A stretch of 64,000 nt of DNA from JAICKM01 sp038228295 (GTDB lineage: Bacteria; Chloroflexota; Chloroflexia; QHBQ01; JAICKM01), in contig JBBRPH010000019.1 in NCBI GenBank assembly GCA_038228295.1, positions 1-64,000 of the forward strand. Reading direction: 5' to 3'. A program made the position numbers and the translations under genes. Shown here piece after piece: positions 17,857 through 26,462 of this stretch (position 1 is its first letter; each line of letters begins with the position of its first letter). The notes beneath the pieces were generated by a model that was not told the DNA's origin, searched no databases, and was given only the letters and a program-made list of their open reading frames with translations.

Positions 17857-19318
17857 ACCGCTGCTGTGGACGGCGCTCGGCGCGCTTGACCGGCCGGCGG
17901 GCGGCGCGTGGGTGGATGGGCTGGGCCGCGTCACGCCGGTGCCGGGCGGACCGACGCTCGACTTTGCGCTCCAGCCGGCCGGCGGCCCGCTGCTCACCGC
18001 CGCCACGCAGCCGGCCGGCGCTGTGCGGCAGCGGATGCAAGGTCGTCTGCCGGTGGTCGCCACGAGTTGGGAATGGCGCACGCTGCGCCTGGCAACCGAA
18101 GCCTACATCTGTACCCTCAGCGCGGGGCCGGCGGCTCGCGCCTATGTCGCCGTGCAAGCGGTCGTCTTCAACCTCTCGGACGATGCGGCGCAGGGGCAGT
18201 TCGCCTTCACCATCGTGCCGCACAACCCCGCCGGCCCGGTCCGGCGCCGCCGGCCGGCCTACCGCGCCGCAGCCGTGCTGGTCAACGGGCGCCTCTTCGC
18301 CGTCTGCCTGCCCCGGCCCCACCGCTGGGATAGGCCGACCGGGCCACTAACCGGCGCTGCGCCCGGCACCCACCCCGGCGGGCAGGCGACCTACACCTAC
18401 TACATCGCGCCGTGGGAGGAGGCCGAGTTCCTAGCGTTTCTGCCGTTGCCGGTCGTCAGTCGTCAGTCGTCAGTCGTCAGCCGTCAGCCGTCAGCCGTCG
18501 CTTCAGAATTCAGAACTCAGAACTCAGAACTCAGAACTCAGAACGCCGCCCCCATCCCCTACCGCCTGCTCAAAGGGCGCACCACGGCGGCCTGGACAGC
18601 GCGCCTGGCGACCGGGATACAAGTGCGGCTGCCCGACGAGCGCTGGGAAGAAGCGTGGGCCGTGGGCGTCGGGCATTTGCTGGGACTAGCTGTGGGGAAC
18701 CACGATCCGGCGGTACAGGCGGCGTTGGCGGCCTGCGGCTATGACCCGGCCGACGGGCCGGCCGCCGCCGCCTATGCGTGGCCGGGCGGGCCGGGCGACC
18801 CCTTGCCCGACGATTGGGCGGGGCGCATGACGGCGGCGGCCCGGCGCGTGCGCCGCCGCGATCCCGGCGCAGGGGCGGCCCTACAGGCGCTATTCCAGGC
18901 CGCCGGACCGACTTTCACCTGGCCCACACCGCCGTCGCTGCCCGGCCGCCGAGCATACAGCCGAACAATTGCGCATTGGCTGCTGCTGTTGCGCGATACG
19001 CTGTTCTTTGCGGCGGGCGACCGCCTGGTGCTGCCGCTCGCCCTATCGCTTGCCGGAGCCGGCGCGGCCGGCCCGCTCGCAGTGACCACTGCGCCCACGC
19101 CCTGGGGCCGCCTGACGTTCCAGGTCGGCCGACCGCAGCCGGCGGAGCTACATCTGGACCTCACCGCCGCCGGCCCACCACCGGGCGGCTACACGCTGTG
19201 GCTGCCGCATCCTGTCGCCCGCGCCGAGTTGGACGGCGCGCCGCAGGCCGCCGCCACGCCCTCAACGCTACACCTACCCCCGACAGCCCGCGCGCTGCGG
19301 GTCTATTACGCCGCTTGA
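17849..19318 (+). CDS. Unknown protein with in-frame heptamer-repeat insert
   Basis: A 489-residue protein that I do not recognise. The first 190 residues look like a beta-rich domain, and the part after residue 250 is helical with 'LPDERWEEAWAVGVGHLLGL', which recalls linkers of six-hairpin glycosidases, but no catalytic motif can be claimed. Residues about 202-232 are translated from 13 tandem heptamers (VVSRQSSVVSRQ, then RTQNSELRTQN) and must be an inserted, probably disordered loop. The ATG at 17849 overlaps the manA stop by eight bases, so a carbohydrate-related role is possible from context only. Confidence 0.7.
   Translation: MAEPLLWTALGALDRPAGGAWVDGLGRVTPVPGGPTLDFALQPAGGPLLTAATQPAGAVRQRMQGRLPVVATSWEWRTLRLATEAYICTLSAGPAARAYVAVQAVVFNLSDDAAQGQFAFTIVPHNPAGPVRRRRPAYRAAAVLVNGRLFAVCLPRPHRWDRPTGPLTGAAPGTHPGGQATYTYYIAPWEEAEFLAFLPLPVVSRQSSVVSRQPSAVASEFRTQNSELRTQNAAPIPYRLLKGRTTAAWTARLATGIQVRLPDERWEEAWAVGVGHLLGLAVGNHDPAVQAALAACGYDPADGPAAAAYAWPGGPGDPLPDDWAGRMTAAARRVRRRDPGAGAALQALFQAAGPTFTWPTPPSLPGRRAYSRTIAHWLLLLRDTLFFAAGDRLVLPLALSLAGAGAAGPLAVTTAPTPWGRLTFQVGRPQPAELHLDLTAAGPPPGGYTLWLPHPVARAELDGAPQAAATPSTLHLPPTARALRVYYAA
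18452..18542. repeat. Heptamer array inside a coding region
   Basis: Thirteen heptamers in phase: GTCGTCA four times, GCCGTCA twice, GCCGTCG, CTTCAGA, ATTCAGA, then ACTCAGA four times. The array is 91 bases long and stays open in the reading frame of the host gene. Confidence 0.95.
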
Positions 19319-19435
19319 GGGCGCCGGCCCCGCTATTGCATAGATACATCTAGCGGACCGTGCCTAGCGTGATCTAAGTGAACGGGTGACGAAGTGTGGC
19401 AGATTCGCTGCCGGCCGGCCCGTGAGAGGAATCCT

Positions 19436-20374
19436 ATGAGTGCTGGACACAACCATGCCCACGGTCTAACCAAACGCAAACTCCAGGTCGCCTTCGGCCT
19501 GACCGCGATCATCCTGATCGTGGAGTTGGCCGGTGGGCTGATCGCCAACTCGCTGGCCTTGCTGTCCGACGCGGGCCATGTGTTGACCGATATTGTGGCG
19601 CTGGGCCTGGCCTGGTTTGCCACCGCACAGGCCGAGCGGCCGGCCGACGCGCAGCGCACCTTCGGCTACCACCGCACCGGCATCCTGGCCGCGCTGCTCA
19701 ACGCCGTGACGCTGATCGCCATCGTGGGCGGCATCGGCTACGAGGCCGTGGCCCGCTTCAGCCGGCCGCAGGCCGTTGAGCCGGGGCCGCTGTTCCTGGC
19801 GGCGGCGGTGGGCATCGCGCTCAACCTGTACATCGGCTTCGGCTTGCGCGGCGAGAGCAGCCACAACCTCAACGTGCGCGCCGCCATGCTGCACGTCTTC
19901 GGCGACGTGGCTGCCTCGGTCGGCGTGATCATCGCCGCCGCCGTCATCGTGCTCAGCGGCTGGTATGCCGCCGATACGATCATCTCGCTGGGCATCGCGG
20001 CGTTGGTGGCGAAGGGTGCGTGGGACATTTTACGCGAAACGGTGGACATCTTGATGGAGGCCACGCCGCGCGGGGTGGACCTGACCCGCCTGGTGGGCGA
20101 CATGGTAGGCGTGCCGGGGGTGCAGGATGTGCATGATCTGCACGTCTGGTCTATCGCGGGCGGGCTGCCGGTGCTGTCGGCTCATGTACTGGTGGCCGAC
20201 GACCGCGCCCTCAGCGCCTGTGACCCGCTGCTGCGTGCGCTCAACCACCTGCTCGATCACGAGTACGGCATCGCCCACACCACCATCCAGATCGAGGCGG
20301 TCTGCTGCACCGCCGACGACCTCTACTGCAACATGGCGACGGGTATCCTCCCCCATGTACACGACCACGCCTGA
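19436..20374 (+). CDS. Cation diffusion facilitator (CzcD-type Zn/Co/Cd exporter)
   Basis: A 312-residue CDF transporter that exports divalent metals in exchange for protons. It has a His-rich N-terminus (AGHNHAHG), six membrane segments, the site-A motif as SDAGHVLTD in TM2 (about 39-47) and HVFGDVAAS in TM5, and a C-terminal cytoplasmic ferredoxin-like domain with VQDVHDLHVWSI. The protein ends in HVHDH. The ATG at 19436 has AGAGGA seven bases upstream; the in-frame GTG at 19394 lacks one. In the 117-base upstream gap I see no clear metal-regulator operator. Confidence 0.93.
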   Translation: MSAGHNHAHGLTKRKLQVAFGLTAIILIVELAGGLIANSLALLSDAGHVLTDIVALGLAWFATAQAERPADAQRTFGYHRTGILAALLNAVTLIAIVGGIGYEAVARFSRPQAVEPGPLFLAAAVGIALNLYIGFGLRGESSHNLNVRAAMLHVFGDVAASVGVIIAAAVIVLSGWYAADTIISLGIAALVAKGAWDILRETVDILMEATPRGVDLTRLVGDMVGVPGVQDVHDLHVWSIAGGLPVLSAHVLVADDRALSACDPLLRALNHLLDHEYGIAHTTIQIEAVCCTADDLYCNMATGILPHVHDHA

Positions 20375-20415
20375 GCGCAGCGCGTTAAGAGTCGCCGCCA
20401 AGGAGCTCCACTACG

Positions 20416-21360
20416 ATGATCCTGCGTAAACGCCCCTACGCGGGCGCGGCCGACAAAGCGGCGATGCTCGCCCTGGCCCAGGCCACGCGCGCCGAAAATA
20501 TCCATGTGGTAGACCTGCCCTACCGACTGGCGTCGTGGGCGTTTGACGACCCGGCAACGGTCGGCCTGTGGGAAGACGGCGACGGGCAGTTGGTCGCCTG
20601 GGCGGTGTTGCAAACGCCGTTCTGGACGCTGGATTATGTCTACTCGCCCGCCGCCCGCGACCTGGGCCTGGGGCCGGCCGTCCTGACCTGGGCCGCCGGC
20701 CAAGCGGCCGCGCTGCGGGACGGGCCGCACGGCCGACCGCTCTGGTTCGCCGGCGTGCGCGCCGACCAGGCGGATCGGCGGGGCGACCTGGAACGGGCGG
20801 GCTGGGCCGATCAGGCAGAGGTCGCCGCCAACCCCTATGCGCAAGTGCTGATGGCGCGCCCCGCCGCTGCACCGCTGCCCGGCCCTAGCCTGCCCGACGG
20901 CTTCACCCTGCGCCCGCTGGCCGGGCACGACGAAGCCGCCGCCTGCGCCGCCCTGCACCGCGCCGCCTTCGACAGCGCTAGCATGACCGCCGCGTGGCGG
21001 ACGCGCATCCTCGACGCGCCGCAATACCACCCCGATCTCGATCTGGTGGCTGTGGCCCCCGATGGGCGCTTGGCCGCCTACTGCCTGGGCTGGCTGGATG
21101 CGACGGCCCCCGCCGGCGGGCAAGGCCAAATCGAACCCCTAGCCACCCACCCGGATTTCGCCGGGCTGGGCCTGGGCCGTGCGGTGCTGGGCGAAACGCT
21201 GCGCCGCCTGCACAGCCAGGGCGCGACTAGGGTCTGGGTAGAAACCGATAGCTACCGCGACGCCGCGCTCAATGTGTACGCCCAAGCCGGCTTCACCGTC
21301 GCCCAGCCCTTGCGCGTCTACCGCAAAGATTTCCCCCCCGCGCCGCATCCTGAGCGGTAA
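20416..21360 (+). CDS. Double-GNAT acetyltransferase
   Basis: A 314-residue protein of two GNAT folds, an arrangement also seen in mycothiol synthase-like enzymes. The C-terminal domain carries the intact acetyl-CoA site IEPLATHPDFAGLGLGRAVL and the later 'ALNVYAQAGF'. The N-terminal domain is degenerate. AAGGAG is ten bases before the ATG. The substrate is unknown. The gene converges on the methyltransferase that follows; the 55-base gap holds no clear terminator. Confidence 0.82.
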   Translation: MILRKRPYAGAADKAAMLALAQATRAENIHVVDLPYRLASWAFDDPATVGLWEDGDGQLVAWAVLQTPFWTLDYVYSPAARDLGLGPAVLTWAAGQAAALRDGPHGRPLWFAGVRADQADRRGDLERAGWADQAEVAANPYAQVLMARPAAAPLPGPSLPDGFTLRPLAGHDEAAACAALHRAAFDSASMTAAWRTRILDAPQYHPDLDLVAVAPDGRLAAYCLGWLDATAPAGGQGQIEPLATHPDFAGLGLGRAVLGETLRRLHSQGATRVWVETDSYRDAALNVYAQAGFTVAQPLRVYRKDFPPAPHPER

Positions 21361-21415
21361 GCGCGTTGGGGGCCGCTGCAACTTGGCCCACGCCCGCGCT
21401 ACACGCGGCGCCGCG

Positions 21416-22177
21416 TCAGGTCAGGCGGCCGTAATACACCTCGCTATCATACTCGAACGCCACCTGCCCGGCCTCGGCATAGGTATCGAAGAGGTGCTGC
21501 AACGCGGTGATCATCGGCGCGTGACCGGGCGTGCCGGGTTCGGGCGCGTAGGAGGAGGAGAGCAACCGGCCCTGGATGCCCGCCCAATCAAACGACTGCC
21601 GGTACGCGAACCGCGTCGAGTAGAACCCGCCCGCGCCGAACAACGCCGCGATCCCCGCCGTGCCCGTCCGTTCCTGCGCCTGCGCGGGATAGGTCGGCGC
21701 ATAGTCGGCTAACAATTGCTCATAGGCCGCCAGGAAGGGCGTGGCGGCGGTGCGGCGTATATTCCAGACCAGTACCCCCCACCCCGGCGGCCGCAGAATA
21801 CGCAGAGCCTCACGCCGCGTCGCCGGCGGGTCGAACCAGTGGAACGCCTGCCCGGCGGTCACAAAATCCACACTCCCGCTGGGCAGCGTCGTGGCTTCGG
21901 CGGTGCCGTCTACGCTGGTGAAGGCCGGGTAGCCCGCCAACAGGCGCTCGCCGGCCGCCCGCATCGGGCCGTTCGGCTCCACCCCAAACACCGCATTGCC
22001 GTGTTGCAGCCAGAGGGCGGCCAGCAACCCCGTGCCGGAGCCGAGGTCGGCGATCACCGCTTGCGGCGTTAACCCGCACTCGCGGACAAGCAGGTCCACA
22101 ATCGCCGGCGGATAGCTGGGCCGGTATTTCACATAGTTGTCAACCCGGCTGGAGAACCGCTGCGTCGAATCGGTCAT
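21416..22177 (-). CDS. Class I SAM-dependent methyltransferase
   Basis: A 253-residue methyltransferase with 'FSSRVDNYVKYRPSYP' near the start, the SAM-binding VIADLGSGTGLLAALW (about 42-57), VFGVEPNG, and 'VDFVTAGQAFHWFDP', which places it with the UbiE/COQ5-like group of unknown-substrate enzymes. The start is the ATG at 22177, which has AAGGAGG five bases upstream. A longer in-frame ATG at 22213 falls on the -10 box and is rejected. Confidence 0.9.
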   Translation of the reverse strand: MTDSTQRFSSRVDNYVKYRPSYPPAIVDLLVRECGLTPQAVIADLGSGTGLLAALWLQHGNAVFGVEPNGPMRAAGERLLAGYPAFTSVDGTAEATTLPSGSVDFVTAGQAFHWFDPPATRREALRILRPPGWGVLVWNIRRTAATPFLAAYEQLLADYAPTYPAQAQERTGTAGIAALFGAGGFYSTRFAYRQSFDWAGIQGRLLSSSYAPEPGTPGHAPMITALQHLFDTYAEAGQVAFEYDSEVYYGRLT

Positions 22178-22211
22178 CACACCCTCCTTGCTAAGCTGTA
22201 AGCCTCCCGGC

Positions 22212-22217
22212 ATTATA
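22212..22217 (-). promoter_or_regulatory. -10 box (TATAAT) of the methyltransferase gene
   Basis: On the minus strand GGTATAAT precedes the methyltransferase, implying a leader of about 28 bases. No good -35 is seen. A short inverted repeat GTTAG-N7-CTAAC (22223-22239) lies just upstream, between this gene and the divergent catalase, and could be an operator. Confidence 0.55.
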
Positions 22218-22386
22218 CCAGAGTTAGCACGCGCCTAACCGTCTGGCATACAAGTTGCTCTGCCTAGCAACGACGGCGCCCCGCTGCCGCCGCTGCCAGA
22301 GGAAGGGGCCAACACCGCGCTTTCCTCTGCCCAACAACCGGGATTTTCACCAGGTACCTGTATGCCCCAGGAGGCAAAGCATCCCT

Positions 22387-24552
22387 ATGGACCCTAAACA
22401 CGACGGCCGGCCCACCGACGGCCCGAACGGGCACGCCCCGATCACCGCGCAGAGCAAGAACGAGGCATTGGAGCCGTTCCGCGAACACCAGGACGGCCAG
22501 TTTCTCACCAGCAACCAGGGCTTACGCATCAACGACACCGACAACTCGCTGAAAGCCGGGTCACGCGGCCCGACGCTACTGGAAGATTTTCACTTGCGCG
22601 AAAAGATCACCCACTTCGACCATGAGCGCATCCCGGAGCGCGTGGTCCATGCGCGCGGCATGGGTGCGCACGGCGTGTTTCAGGTCTACAAGCCGCTGGC
22701 CGAATACACCATGGCCGGCTTCCTACAAGATCCGAGCGTGCAAACGCCGGTCTTTGTGCGCTTCTCGACCGTGGCCGGGTCGCGCGGCTCCGCCGACACC
22801 CCGCGCGACGCACGCGGCTTCGCCGTCAAATTCTACACCGCCGAAGGGGTGTTCGATCTGGTCGGGAATAATATCCCGGTCTTCTTTATCCAGGACGCCA
22901 TCAAGTTCCCCGACCTTATCCACGCCGTCAAACCGGAGCCGCACAACGAGATCCCGCAGGCGGCCAGCGCGCACGACAACTTCTGGGACTTTATTTCGCT
23001 GACCCCCGAAGCCATGCACATGATCATGTGGGTTATGTCGGACCGCGCCCTGCCGCGCAGCGCACGCATGATGGAAGGCTTTGGCGTCAACACCTTTCGG
23101 TTCGTCAACGCTGAGGGCAAGGCCCACTTCGTCAAGTTCCACTGGAAGCCGCTGCTGGGCGTGCATTCACTGCTGTGGGACGAGTCGCAGAAACTGGCCG
23201 GCAAGGACGCCGACTGGTTGCGCCGCGACCTCTGGGACGCTATCGAGAGCGGCAACGGGCCGGAATGGGAGTTCGCCGTGCAGTTGATCGCGCAAGAGGA
23301 TGAGCATAAGTTCGACTTCGATGTGCTCGACGCGACCAAACTGTGGCCGGAAGCCCTGGTGCCGGTGCAGCGCATCGGCAAGCTGACCCTGAACCGCAAC
23401 CCCGACAACTTTTTCGCCGAAACCGAGCAGGTGGCGTTTCACCCCGGCCACCTGGTACCGGGCATTGATGTCAGCAACGACCCGCTGCTCCAGGGCCGCC
23501 TATTCTCCTATCTCGACACGCAAATCTCGCGCATCGGCGTGAACTTCGCCGAACTGCCGATCAACCGCCCGCTCGCGCCGGTCCACAACAACCAGCAAGA
23601 CGGCAAGATGCGCCAGGGCATCAAAGCGAGTCACGTCAACTACTTCCCCAACTCACTGGGCGGCGGCTGCCCGGTCACGGCCGCGCCGCAGCAAGGCGGC
23701 TACGTGCATTACCCGGAGAAGGTGGAAGGGCAGAAAATCCGCGAGCGCAGCGCGAGCTTTGGCGACCACTTCAGCCAGGCGAGCCTGTTCTGGCAGAGCC
23801 AGTCGGACCCGGAGAAAGAGCATATCGTGCAGGCGCTGCAATTCGAGTTGAGCCTGGTCGAGAGCAAAGCGGTCCGCACCGCCGTCGTCGCGCTGCTCGC
23901 CAAGATCGCGCCCGAACTGGGCGCCCATGTCGCGGCGGCCGTCGGCGTGCCCGCCCCCGCCGCCCCGGCCGGCGGCGCAAAACTCGTGGCTGTCAACGGA
24001 GTCACGACAGCGCCTGAACTCAGCATGATGAACACGATCAAGGACACGATCAAGACGCGCCGGGTCGCCGTCCTGGCCGCCGATGGCGTAGACGGGGCCG
24101 CCGTGCAGGCGATGAAAGCGGCGCTGACCGCCGCCGGCGCGGAGGTCAAAATCGTGTCGCAGTTCCTGGGCACGATCACCGCCGCCGACGGCAGCACCAT
24201 CGAGGTAGACAAAACCTTCCGCAACAGCCCGTCGGTTACCTTCGATGCCGTCTATGTACCCGGCGGCGCCGCTAGCGTCGCCACGCTGCAACAGATCGGC
24301 GATGCGGTTCACTTCGTCAACGAAGCGTTCATGCACTGCAAGCCGATTGCCGCCGCCGGTGAAGGCGCAACCCTGCTCGCCGGCACCGGTCTCGCTCTGG
24401 ACCCGGCCGCGCCTAGCAAGCAGCCGGCCGACCTCGGCATCGTGCTGGTCGCGGCCGGCGGCGACCAAGCGCAAGCCGCCCCGGCGTTTATCGCCGCGAT
24501 TGGGCAGCACCGCTTCTTCAACCGCGCCCGCAAGGATCTGATCCCGGCCTAA
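22387..24552 (+). CDS. katE: Large-subunit catalase (HPII/KatE type)
   Basis: A 721-residue heme catalase that dismutates hydrogen peroxide. The distal His is in ERVVHARGMGAHGVF (about 84-98), the essential Asn in FDLVGNNIPVFFIQDA, and the proximal Tyr in RLFSYLDTQISRIG. After residue 560 a flavodoxin/DJ-1-like domain (RRVAVLAADGVDG, VYVPGGAAS) follows, which is diagnostic of the large clade 2 catalases. The ATG at 22387 with AGGAGG 13 bases upstream is preferred, as MDPKHDGRP begins the family homology. A small hairpin GTTGCT/AGCAAC (22252-22269) lies in the upstream gap. Confidence 0.95.
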   Translation: MDPKHDGRPTDGPNGHAPITAQSKNEALEPFREHQDGQFLTSNQGLRINDTDNSLKAGSRGPTLLEDFHLREKITHFDHERIPERVVHARGMGAHGVFQVYKPLAEYTMAGFLQDPSVQTPVFVRFSTVAGSRGSADTPRDARGFAVKFYTAEGVFDLVGNNIPVFFIQDAIKFPDLIHAVKPEPHNEIPQAASAHDNFWDFISLTPEAMHMIMWVMSDRALPRSARMMEGFGVNTFRFVNAEGKAHFVKFHWKPLLGVHSLLWDESQKLAGKDADWLRRDLWDAIESGNGPEWEFAVQLIAQEDEHKFDFDVLDATKLWPEALVPVQRIGKLTLNRNPDNFFAETEQVAFHPGHLVPGIDVSNDPLLQGRLFSYLDTQISRIGVNFAELPINRPLAPVHNNQQDGKMRQGIKASHVNYFPNSLGGGCPVTAAPQQGGYVHYPEKVEGQKIRERSASFGDHFSQASLFWQSQSDPEKEHIVQALQFELSLVESKAVRTAVVALLAKIAPELGAHVAAAVGVPAPAAPAGGAKLVAVNGVTTAPELSMMNTIKDTIKTRRVAVLAADGVDGAAVQAMKAALTAAGAEVKIVSQFLGTITAADGSTIEVDKTFRNSPSVTFDAVYVPGGAASVATLQQIGDAVHFVNEAFMHCKPIAAAGEGATLLAGTGLALDPAAPSKQPADLGIVLVAAGGDQAQAAPAFIAAIGQHRFFNRARKDLIPA

Positions 24553-24584
24553 GCCCGGTTGCCGATCCGGGCAAGCGCACAAAA

Positions 24585-24646
24585 ACCGCGCCGCCCGCAC
24601 TGTCCCGTCCGTATGCTTCGGAACGAGATAGCGCGAGCGGCGCGGT
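24585..24646 (-). terminator. Terminator between katE and the MATE gene
   Basis: Perfect 10-bp arms ACCGCGCCGC (24585-24594) and GCGGCGCGGT (24637-24646) enclose a 42-base loop. On the minus strand the stem is followed by five T residues, fitting an intrinsic terminator for the MATE gene; it may also stop katE transcription. Confidence 0.65.
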
Positions 24647-24671
24647 CTGTAAACCGCCGCGCCTCCGGCGA

Positions 24672-24752
24672 ACTAGACGCGCATGGTCTTCCACTTGCCC
24701 TGCCGCCGGTCGGCGGACTAGACACGCATGGTCTTCCACTTGCCCTGCCGCC
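24672..24752. repeat. 45-bp direct duplication of the MATE gene 3' end
   Basis: Bases 24672-24707 and 24717-24752 are identical but for one base (36 bp, period 45). The right-hand copy is the last 11 codons and stop of the MATE gene; the left-hand copy lies after the stop, still in frame and ending in its own stop. Confidence 0.92.
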
Positions 24753-26286
24753 AGCGCCGGCTGATCAGCACGGCACGCACGGCGGCATCGGCCACATAGA
24801 CCAGATAGATGCCGTGTAGACCCAGCCCTAGCGGAATACCAAGCAGCCAGCCGATAGGCAGGCGTACCAACCAGATGCCGATCGCCGACGTGATCATCGG
24901 GAAGCGCGTGTCGCCTGCGCCGCGCAGACCACCCGACAGCACGTTCATGATCGCCATAAACGGCTGGTTGAAGGCGATGATCCGCAACACCTCCGAGCCG
25001 AGTTTGATCACCTGCGGGTCAGTGGTGAAAAGCGTCATCAGCGGTTCGGAGAAGACGGCAAAAGCCAAGCCGGCCAGGCTCATCTGCACAAAGGCGCTCC
25101 ACATGGCGAATTGCGTAGCCGCCTCCGCCTGGCGCACCTTGCCCGCCCCAAGCGCCTGAGCGACCAGTGTAGTCGCCGCCATGCCGAAGCCGAAGCCGGG
25201 CATCAGCGACAGCATAACAATCGTCATACTGACGCGCTGGGTAGCGTAGGCTTGCGTGCCCAAGCTGATCACGATCACGCCGTAGAGCGTCACGCCCAGC
25301 GAGAAGAAAAACTGTTCGAGCGCGGTGGGGATGCCGATTTTGAGCATCCGCCGCACCAGTGCCGGGTTGAAGGCCCAGCCCCGCCGCCCGCGCAGGGTCA
25401 GGGTTTGGCGCGGGCGCAGGAAGACCGCGATCAGCAACACACAGCCGACCAACCGCGCCAGGTTGGCCGCCCAGGCCGAGCCGGCCACGCCCAGCGCCGG
25501 GATGGGGCCGAAGCCGTAGATCAGCCACCAGGCGGCCACCGCGTTGATCAGGTTGATGAACCCGGTGATCAGCATCGGCGTGCGTGTGTCGCCCGACCCG
25601 CGTAGCGCCGCCGAGCCGGCAAACATCCCGGCCAGCAGCGGCGTCGCCAGCGCGGTAATCTGCACATAGACCGTGCCCGCCGCGACGGCCGCCGGGTCCA
25701 TGCCCAGCCAGCTCATAAACGCCGCCCCGCCGATAAACAGGATCGCGCCGATCACGCCCGACAGAGCTAATGCCACCAGGAGCGACTGCTTGAACGCGGC
25801 GCGCGCATCGAGCCGCTGCCGTGCGCCGATGGCCCGGCCGATCAGCACCGTGCCGCCCATCGTCACCGCCGACAGCAGCGTGGTGACCAGCCAGACCAGT
25901 TGCTGCGCGCCGCCTACGCCGGCCAGCGCGTCGGTCGTCAGGTGGCCGACCAGCGCGGTATCCACCACGCCGATCATCGTTTGCAGGAAGTTCTCGACGA
26001 TCACCGGCCAGGCCAGGCTCGCCACCTGCCGCCGGATGCCTTTGCGCTCCGCCGGGGTCAGCGGCCCATCGCCGGCGCTACCACCGGGGGTTCCCGGCCG
26101 CCGCGCCGCCAATAGCTGATCACTCGCTACTTCCGCCCCCGCCAGGGCCGCCGCATCATCCGGCGCTGCGCCCGGCTGCGGCTCGGCCAGGGGCCGCCCC
26201 CAACCACCGCCCCGGCGCGTCGCCGGCCGGGTCTCCGGCAATGTCACGCTCGCCGCCCCATACCGGGATAACTCTTTCATCGCCAC
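24718..26286 (-). CDS. MATE family efflux transporter
   Basis: A 522-residue cation-coupled multidrug exporter. After a 90-residue hydrophilic, Pro/Ala-rich N-terminal extension, longer than usual for NorM/DinF types, there are 12 hydrophobic segments in two pseudo-repeats with the MATE signatures 'MIGVVDTALVGHL' and 'ALRGSGDTRTPM', the latter repeated as 'GLRGAGDTRFPM' in the second half. The GTG at 26286 has GGAG six bases upstream; an in-frame ATG two codons later is the alternative. A promoter with two palindromes precedes it. Confidence 0.93.
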   Translation of the reverse strand: MAMKELSRYGAASVTLPETRPATRRGGGWGRPLAEPQPGAAPDDAAALAGAEVASDQLLAARRPGTPGGSAGDGPLTPAERKGIRRQVASLAWPVIVENFLQTMIGVVDTALVGHLTTDALAGVGGAQQLVWLVTTLLSAVTMGGTVLIGRAIGARQRLDARAAFKQSLLVALALSGVIGAILFIGGAAFMSWLGMDPAAVAAGTVYVQITALATPLLAGMFAGSAALRGSGDTRTPMLITGFINLINAVAAWWLIYGFGPIPALGVAGSAWAANLARLVGCVLLIAVFLRPRQTLTLRGRRGWAFNPALVRRMLKIGIPTALEQFFFSLGVTLYGVIVISLGTQAYATQRVSMTIVMLSLMPGFGFGMAATTLVAQALGAGKVRQAEAATQFAMWSAFVQMSLAGLAFAVFSEPLMTLFTTDPQVIKLGSEVLRIIAFNQPFMAIMNVLSGGLRGAGDTRFPMITSAIGIWLVRLPIGWLLGIPLGLGLHGIYLVYVADAAVRAVLISRRWRQGKWKTMRV

Positions 26287-26339
26287 GCTACGCTCCTGAT
26301 CCGTGCCGGCATTGCTGCCGCTATTGCGCCACTCTCACG

Positions 26340-26367
26340 TTTACGTAAATGTCATTGCAGTATACTG
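26340..26367 (-). promoter_or_regulatory. MATE promoter with operator-like palindromes
   Basis: On the minus strand TATACT (26359-26364) lies within the palindrome CAGTATACTG (26358-26367). A second perfect palindrome TTTACGTAAA (26340-26349) sits about where transcription would start. This fits control by a dimeric repressor of TetR or MarR type, which often regulates efflux pumps; no such regulator gene is adjacent. Confidence 0.5.
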
Positions 26368-26397
26368 GATTGGCGGCGCATTTGGATCGGTCTTAGG

Positions 26398-26460
26398 GCG
26401 GAATGCGGAATGCGGAATGCGGAGTGCGGAAGTGGGGGTGCGGAGTGTGGGGTGCGCGGC
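26398..26460. repeat. GCGGAAT heptamer array
   Basis: Nine heptamers in phase: GCGGAAT three times, then GCGGAGT, GCGGAAG, TGGGGGT, GCGGAGT, GTGGGGT and GCGCGGC. It ends two bases from the stop codon of the copper ATPase gene. Confidence 0.9.
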
Positions 26461-26462
26461 TA

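Noticed and set aside
22178..22213. Twelve-codon N-terminal extension of the minus-strand methyltransferase
   Set aside because: The upstream ATG overlaps the -10 box, while the internal ATG has an ideal AAGGAGG site.
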